Shown: positions 14,661 through 18,200 of the stretch, piece by piece | Layout: every line of letters begins with the position of its first letter | How positions within the stretch are numbered: the stretch's first letter is position 1 | DNA from: Acidobacteriota bacterium | Lineage (GTDB): Bacteria; Acidobacteriota; JAAYUB01; JAMOQF01 | Direction: 5' to 3' | Length of the DNA stretch: 18,200 nt | Assembly (NCBI GenBank): GCA_027040585.1 | Contig: JALULU010000458.1 | Span: 1-18,200, forward strand | The notes under the pieces: model-generated | The model's database searches: none | Told to the model about the DNA's origin: nothing | The model's input: only the letters and a program-made list of their open reading frames with translations | Translations under genes and position numbers: made by a program

Positions 14661-15631
14661 ACCTTATTTATGAGAAGTAAAGTTGAATTGAATCCGGTAT
14701 CTAAGGATTTTACAATTTTTAAACCGGTTTCACTAAGTGTCTTCTCTATTTCCCTAAATGTATAGACATCTCCATTTTCAGTATGAACAAGCATGTTTAT
14801 TGCAAAAATCACTGAGTAGGGGTTATCTGTCCTTTCTTCATTTAAAAAGTGGTCGTGGATTACAAAAAGTCCATTTTCATTTAAAACTTTTTTTACTTTT
14901 TTAAATAAATTTTTGCACTCATTTAAGGAAAAGGCATGTATTATGTTTGAAAGTAAAACAACGTCATATTTTCCCTTGATTTCATCCTCTATAAAATCCC
15001 CCTCTATAAATTTTATCCTTTTTTTAATGTCACCCTTTAAAAATCCCTTTGCAATTTCTATAACTTCCCTTTTATCAAAAAGTGTGCCCATTAACTCACT
15101 ATTTTTCTCTAAAATTGCCCTTAAGTACTCACCACTTCCACCACCTAAATCCAAAACTGTCTTATATCCCTTTGTATCAATTAAATCCGCTACTTTTTTA
15201 GATTTCTTTGAGCTAAAGTGTTGCATTGCCTCAATAAAATATTTTGTCCAGTTTTTAACCTCTTTAACATCTTTAAAGGATGTGGCGGGCTTTCCATACC
15301 TGATAACATCGGTTAAATGTGACCAGTAATGATACATACTGTTTATATGCATTATTCCAAGATTATAATCTTTACTCTTTCTGTTTAAATATTTTTCTGA
15401 TATCTCTTCATTTTTAAATTTTCCCTCTTCCTTCTTTAAAAATCCAAGTACAACAAGCCCATTTAAAAGCCTATCAAGGTGTCTCTGGGATAAATTCAAC
15501 TCCTCTGAAAGCTCTTTACTCCCTTTAAAATCACTTAAATAATCAAATAGATTTAATTCAACAGCGGTAAATAATATTCTACTTTCCTCCCAGCACCTTA
15601 AAATTTTTTCCAATTTATCATAATTATTCAT
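14657..15631 (-). CDS. O-methyltransferase family protein (CrtF/BchU/hydroxyindole-type)
   Basis: A 324-residue SAM-dependent methyltransferase with the two-part layout of this family. Residues ~1-85 are a winged-helix dimerisation domain (SRILFTAVELNLFDYLSD, SEELNLSQRHLDRLLNGLVVLGFLKK). Residues ~140-320 are the Rossmann domain: VLDLGGGSGEY (159-169) binds SAM, EGDFIED follows the fourth strand, and LLSNIIHAFSLNEC places H232 where these enzymes have their catalytic base. Substrates of relatives include carotenoids, (bacterio)chlorophyll precursors, indoles and polyketides, so the substrate cannot be read from sequence. It starts inside the adenosyltransferase gene (8-nt overlap) with AGAGGTG (15645-15639) 7 nt before the ATG, indicating coupled translation. 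Its stop overlaps the addB-like stop from the other strand, with no terminator between them. Confidence 0.8.
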   Translation of the reverse strand: MNNYDKLEKILRCWEESRILFTAVELNLFDYLSDFKGSKELSEELNLSQRHLDRLLNGLVVLGFLKKEEGKFKNEEISEKYLNRKSKDYNLGIMHINSMYHYWSHLTDVIRYGKPATSFKDVKEVKNWTKYFIEAMQHFSSKKSKKVADLIDTKGYKTVLDLGGGSGEYLRAILEKNSELMGTLFDKREVIEIAKGFLKGDIKKRIKFIEGDFIEDEIKGKYDVVLLSNIIHAFSLNECKNLFKKVKKVLNENGLFVIHDHFLNEERTDNPYSVIFAINMLVHTENGDVYTFREIEKTLSETGLKIVKSLDTGFNSTLLLINKV

Positions 15632-16160
15632 TGAAATTCACCTCTTCTTCCTTTATTCCCTCTAAAAAATTGTTATACCTTGCAAGTATGAAAAGATAAT
15701 CGGATAGCCTGTTTAAAAATTTTACCTGTATCTTTAGTTTTTCATCCCTTTCAAGTAGTTTTACGGCAAGCCTTTCAGCCCTTCTACATATTGTCCTTGA
15801 AACCTGTAAATGGGAAGATACAATGCTTCCTCCGGGATATATGAAATTTTTTAATTTGGGGACTTTTTCATTCATTTCATCTATTTCCCTTTCTAAAATT
15901 GATATGTCCTCTTCTTTTATGAAGGTTTTCTCATGTTTTTTAGATGCAAAATCACTTGAGATGTAAAAGAGTTCTTTCTGTATTTTTTTTATTTTTCTCT
16001 CAATCTCTTCATTTTTAGAAAAGGACCTTGCAAGGGAGAGGAAACTATTTAACTCGTCAATTGTTCCATATGCTTCAAGCCTTAAATCACCTTTACTTAC
16101 CCTTTCTCCTGAAAAAAGTTGCGTTGTGCCATTATCTCCTTTTTTAGTGTAAATTTTCAT
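15624..16160 (-). CDS. Cob(I)yrinic acid a,c-diamide / cob(I)alamin adenosyltransferase, PduO type
   Basis: A 178-residue enzyme of normal PduO-family length. The N-terminal ATP-binding motif is intact (YTKKGDNGTTQLFSGERVSKGDLRLEAYGTIDELNSFLSLAR). The later helices carry YPGGSIVSSHLQVSRTICRRAERLAV, with the conserved Arg-rich R-x-x-C-R-R-A-E-R signature, and FLNRLSDYLFILARYNN. It transfers the adenosyl group of ATP to reduced corrinoid to make coenzyme B12. No B12-dependent enzyme or corrin biosynthesis gene is in the window, so it may serve salvage or a user located elsewhere. The Shine-Dalgarno is weak (AGAG). It is the first gene of a two-gene unit with the methyltransferase; its promoter is probably in the AT-rich divergent gap. 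The family call is firm; the physiological client is unknown. Confidence 0.93.
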   Translation of the reverse strand: MKIYTKKGDNGTTQLFSGERVSKGDLRLEAYGTIDELNSFLSLARSFSKNEEIERKIKKIQKELFYISSDFASKKHEKTFIKEEDISILEREIDEMNEKVPKLKNFIYPGGSIVSSHLQVSRTICRRAERLAVKLLERDEKLKIQVKFLNRLSDYLFILARYNNFLEGIKEEEVNFNE

Positions 16161-16191
16161 ATTTGTATCTCTTTAACTTTTAATAAATTAA

Positions 16192-16197
16192 ATTATA
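16192..16197 (-). promoter_or_regulatory. Candidate -10 of the adenosyltransferase-methyltransferase unit
   Basis: TATAAT on the minus strand, ~32 nt before the ATG at 16160, with a leader of about 25 nt. The -35 position (16220-16215) reads TTAAAA, a weak match. The palindrome at 16197-16223 covers the spacer and -35. Confidence 0.4.
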
Positions 16198-16223
16198 TAT
16201 TAAAATAACATTTATTTTAATAT
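16197..16223. repeat. 27-bp near-perfect palindrome in a divergent intergenic region
   Basis: ATATTAAAATAA and TTATTTTAATAT are perfect 12-bp arms around a 3-nt centre (cat). It lies between the divergent adenosyltransferase and membrane-protein genes, over the likely promoter region of both. This is what an operator for a dimeric regulator would look like. Because it is almost pure A/T, chance or a simple DNA-bending element cannot be excluded. Confidence 0.5.
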
Positions 16224-16235
16224 TTTTAAATTAAT

Positions 16236-16820
16236 ATGCAATTTAGACCAATTAAAGGATATGAATTTTTACATAGAAGGTTTATAAAGGATTATATTGC
16301 CACAAATCTTATAAATTCCCTTTTTGGAGTGGTTGTAATATATTTGGCTGGATATTTTTATGTAAAAATGAAAGGGGTTCATATAAATTCTTTTCCCCTC
16401 TATATCCTGATCTCTCCAATCATTTTTTTAATTTTAGCAGTCCTTACAATTGGTCAATTTGAATTCAGGGAAAAACTAAAAAATAGCAAGAAGGTTTTTT
16501 TAGAAATAGATGAGAATTATCTTCAATTTCAAGATGAAAAGAAGAAAACAAAATTAAAATGGGATCAGATAACAGGCCTTACGAAGTCAAAATTTTTGAG
16601 TGACACTACAGATTATTTTGTTTTTTATAAGGGAGGAAAAGTTAGATTTGATAATACATTTATTAATGAAGAAGATTTAAAAAAATATGAAGTGATTATA
16701 AACAGAGAAAAGGTTTTTCTAAAAAATGGAAACTCAATATATAAATTAAGTGATAAGAATTTAGAAATAAAAAGACCTCATTTGTTGATTGAAAAGTATT
16801 CAGAAATGAAATTTAATTAA
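16236..16820 (+). CDS. Hypothetical membrane protein with PH-like cytoplasmic domain
   Basis: A 194-residue protein not recognised by name. Residues ~20-45 (IATNLINSLFGVVVIYLAGYFYV) and ~53-73 (LYILISPIIFLILAVLTIGQF) are two membrane helices with a short basic loop between them. Residues ~85-165 look like the small bacterial PH-like (bPH/YcxB-type) beta domain: KKVFLEIDENYLQFQDEKKKTKLKWDQITGLTKSK, DYFVFYKGGKVRFDNTFINEEDLKKY. This fold usually sits on the cytoplasmic side after two membrane helices, as here. Function is unknown. The ATG has no Shine-Dalgarno; the preceding 20 nt are almost pure A/T, and a TAATAT at 16218-16223 would start transcription only a few bases before the ATG, so the mRNA may be nearly leaderless. 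No signal peptide is seen. The PH-like assignment is a pattern-based guess of moderate strength. Confidence 0.68.
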   Translation: MQFRPIKGYEFLHRRFIKDYIATNLINSLFGVVVIYLAGYFYVKMKGVHINSFPLYILISPIIFLILAVLTIGQFEFREKLKNSKKVFLEIDENYLQFQDEKKKTKLKWDQITGLTKSKFLSDTTDYFVFYKGGKVRFDNTFINEEDLKKYEVIINREKVFLKNGNSIYKLSDKNLEIKRPHLLIEKYSEMKFN

Positions 16821-16857
16821 TACACTTTTATAAAATAAAATTTCCAGGTTTAAGCTT

Positions 16858-18200
16858 TTAAAATTTCCTGCTTATTTCAAGAACAAAAAGTGCTACAAAA
16901 AATGAAAAAAATAGGTATATTGAATAGATTGTCTGTGTTCTTGATTTCATCCTTGCAAAGTTGATATATTCAAGCCATTTACTACAGTTAAAAATAAGAA
17001 TAACAGTGTAATTACACATTTTTATTGTGTGTTTAAACAAAAATAACAATTCCTTTGAAGAACTATAGATTTTATTAAATCCCTCTTTAAGTTTTAAAAA
17101 ATAAATCGGTGATTTTTTCTTCGAACCAAAAATTTTATTTTCATTGTCGATGAGAGAAAAATTTCCAAATTCGCCTATTTTCAAATTTGAACTATACATA
17201 ATTGTCTTAATTTCGTCAGCTGAAAACCTTCCAAACAAAAAGCCCTTTACACCATATTCATCTCTTATCTTAAATCCTACAACAAAACAATCATTTTTAA
17301 TTCCTGAAAAGAAATACTCACCTTTAAAAACTTTTTTATTTTTGGAATTTGTAAAAAATTTAAATCTATCACTAAAATCCTTTTGCTTTAAATCCACATA
17401 TTCAAGATTAAAAATGTCCCTGTCCTTTTTCAAATTTTTTAAAAGTATTGAATTCATCAGTGAAGGGGTATCCAGTGTGTTTTCTACGGACGTTGAAATT
17501 GCCTTCATCTGAAAAAATCTATCTTTTAAAATAGACTCAATCTTAAGTGAAAACATTTGATTTAGCTGGGTGCCTGTTGATATTAACGTATTTTGTACTG
17601 TTTTGTTTAAAAATTTCAAATTAGAATAGGTTAGTTTAAATGGCGCAAAAGGGAGAATAACTAAAATTATGAGAGCAAATAGGGAAAATTTTTTCCGTGG
17701 AAATAGTATTTTTCTTTCGCTCCATTTCCCAAAAAAACGGAGGGAAATAAATCCACAATCTTTTAAAATGGGAAGATATCTATAGAGGAGAATAATAAAT
17801 CCCATTAAAAAAATGACCCCAGTTCCTGAAATATATTTTACAAAATATTTGAAATCTATAATCTCAAATTCACCCTTTATCTTTAATATTGAAAGAAATT
17901 TATAGAAAAGAACATTTGTGCTCGCTGTAATTAAAAAAATAAGTATTGCAAGGATTTTAAATTTGTCCCCTTTTTTATGGGTTTTGTAAAAATATGAAAC
18001 AATCCAACCCCCTAATCCGCCAACAATATGAATTGTTACAAATATAGCAAATTGAATAGGTGTGAGGTATGAAATTTGAGTTGTATAGATTAAAAATCCA
18101 ATGAAAATTGCTATAATGCCCCAAAATCCCCATAAAAAACCAACAATAAACTCAAAAAAGAGTGAAAAATCCACTGTAAAATAGGTTATATTTATTGGAC
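16858..18200 (-). CDS. Membrane receptor-like protein with Cache-like sensor and no output domain (5' end unresolved)
   Basis: No known name. From the GTG at 18174 it would have 438 residues, but no Shine-Dalgarno precedes that codon and the frame is open to the right edge, so the true start probably lies beyond the window. Counting from that GTG, four membrane helices (~8-30, 38-62, 72-94, 112-131) are followed by a cytoplasmic basic loop. A fifth helix (~163-180) leads to ~230 extracytoplasmic residues with a long helix (KTVQNTLISTGTQLNQMFSLKIESIL) and a Cache-like pattern (EYGVKGFLFGRFSADEIKTIM, then GEFGNFSLIDNENKIFGS). A last helix (~415-433) precedes the stop. Cache domains sense small molecules in chemoreceptors, kinases and cyclases, but here nothing follows the final helix except EISRKF. 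It converges on the preceding gene with a 37-nt gap that has no clear terminator. Coding status is confident; sensory function is inferred. Confidence 0.7.
   Translation of the reverse strand, partial: PINITYFTVDFSLFFEFIVGFLWGFWGIIAIFIGFLIYTTQISYLTPIQFAIFVTIHIVGGLGGWIVSYFYKTHKKGDKFKILAILIFLITASTNVLFYKFLSILKIKGEFEIIDFKYFVKYISGTGVIFLMGFIILLYRYLPILKDCGFISLRFFGKWSERKILFPRKKFSLFALIILVILPFAPFKLTYSNLKFLNKTVQNTLISTGTQLNQMFSLKIESILKDRFFQMKAISTSVENTLDTPSLMNSILLKNLKKDRDIFNLEYVDLKQKDFSDRFKFFTNSKNKKVFKGEYFFSGIKNDCFVVGFKIRDEYGVKGFLFGRFSADEIKTIMYSSNLKIGEFGNFSLIDNENKIFGSKKKSPIYFLKLKEGFNKIYSSSKELLFLFKHTIKMCNYTVILIFNCSKWLEYINFARMKSRTQTIYSIYLFFSFFVALFVLEISRKF

Noticed and set aside
14913..15329. Plus-strand open frame opposite the methyltransferase
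   Set aside because: The minus strand holds a complete methyltransferase with SAM motif and catalytic His; the plus frame has no support.
16821..16857. TTTTATAAAA and TTTAAGCTTTTAAA as terminator between convergent genes
   Set aside because: Very short AT-only palindromes without a stable stem or a proper following T-run.

Overview
This is an AT-rich window (roughly 30% G+C by eye) of ordinary, densely packed bacterial chromosome. The gene set (bat aerotolerance genes with exported or membrane products, a periplasmic-type TlpA/thioredoxin protein, an AddAB-type recombination nuclease, a PduO-type cobalamin adenosyltransferase) suggests a Gram-negative-like, probably anaerobic bacterium. I cannot place it in a phylum from the sequence alone. 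I see no insertion sequence, phage gene, CRISPR array or integrase.

Layout. Positions 1-3706 (+) hold the end of a bat operon: the C-terminal tail of a BatB/BatC-like protein with a Lys/Asn-rich stretch, then batD, batE and a DUF72 gene, all overlapping or nearly touching. Positions 3770-5480 (+) hold an exported M48 metalloprotease with a C-terminal LecA-like lectin domain, overlapped by an archease gene. Positions 5557-8049 (+) hold glgC behind an extended -10 promoter, then an exported TPR/thioredoxin protein, closed by a strong intrinsic terminator. Convergent to it on the minus strand are rpsT (bS20) and, 5 nt downstream, tRNA-Gly(CCC) with an encoded CCA end. rpsT has a consensus TTGACA/17 bp/TAATAT promoter. 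Divergent from rpsT are addA-like and addB-like genes (8672-14660, +), overlapping by 14 nt. The addB stop overlaps by 4 nt the stop of an opposing pair, the cobalamin adenosyltransferase and an O-methyltransferase-family gene (minus, read 16160 to 14657). Right of a palindromic divergent intergenic region come a small membrane protein with a PH-like cytoplasmic part (+) and, convergent to it, a Cache-like membrane receptor without an output domain whose frame stays open to the right edge.

How the genes fit together. BatB/C-BatD-BatE are components of one envelope-associated aerotolerance system. AddA and AddB form one two-subunit helicase-nuclease for double-strand-break repair: AddA carries all helicase motifs and a nuclease, AddB carries a nuclease and a four-Cys iron-sulfur signature but no Walker A motif. 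The other genes are housekeeping or stand-alone.

Nothing here is convincingly a new defence or mobile system. The points most worth a second look are the M48-lectin fusion, the 15-T tract inside batE, the receptor without an output domain, and the coupled adenosyltransferase/methyltransferase pair.
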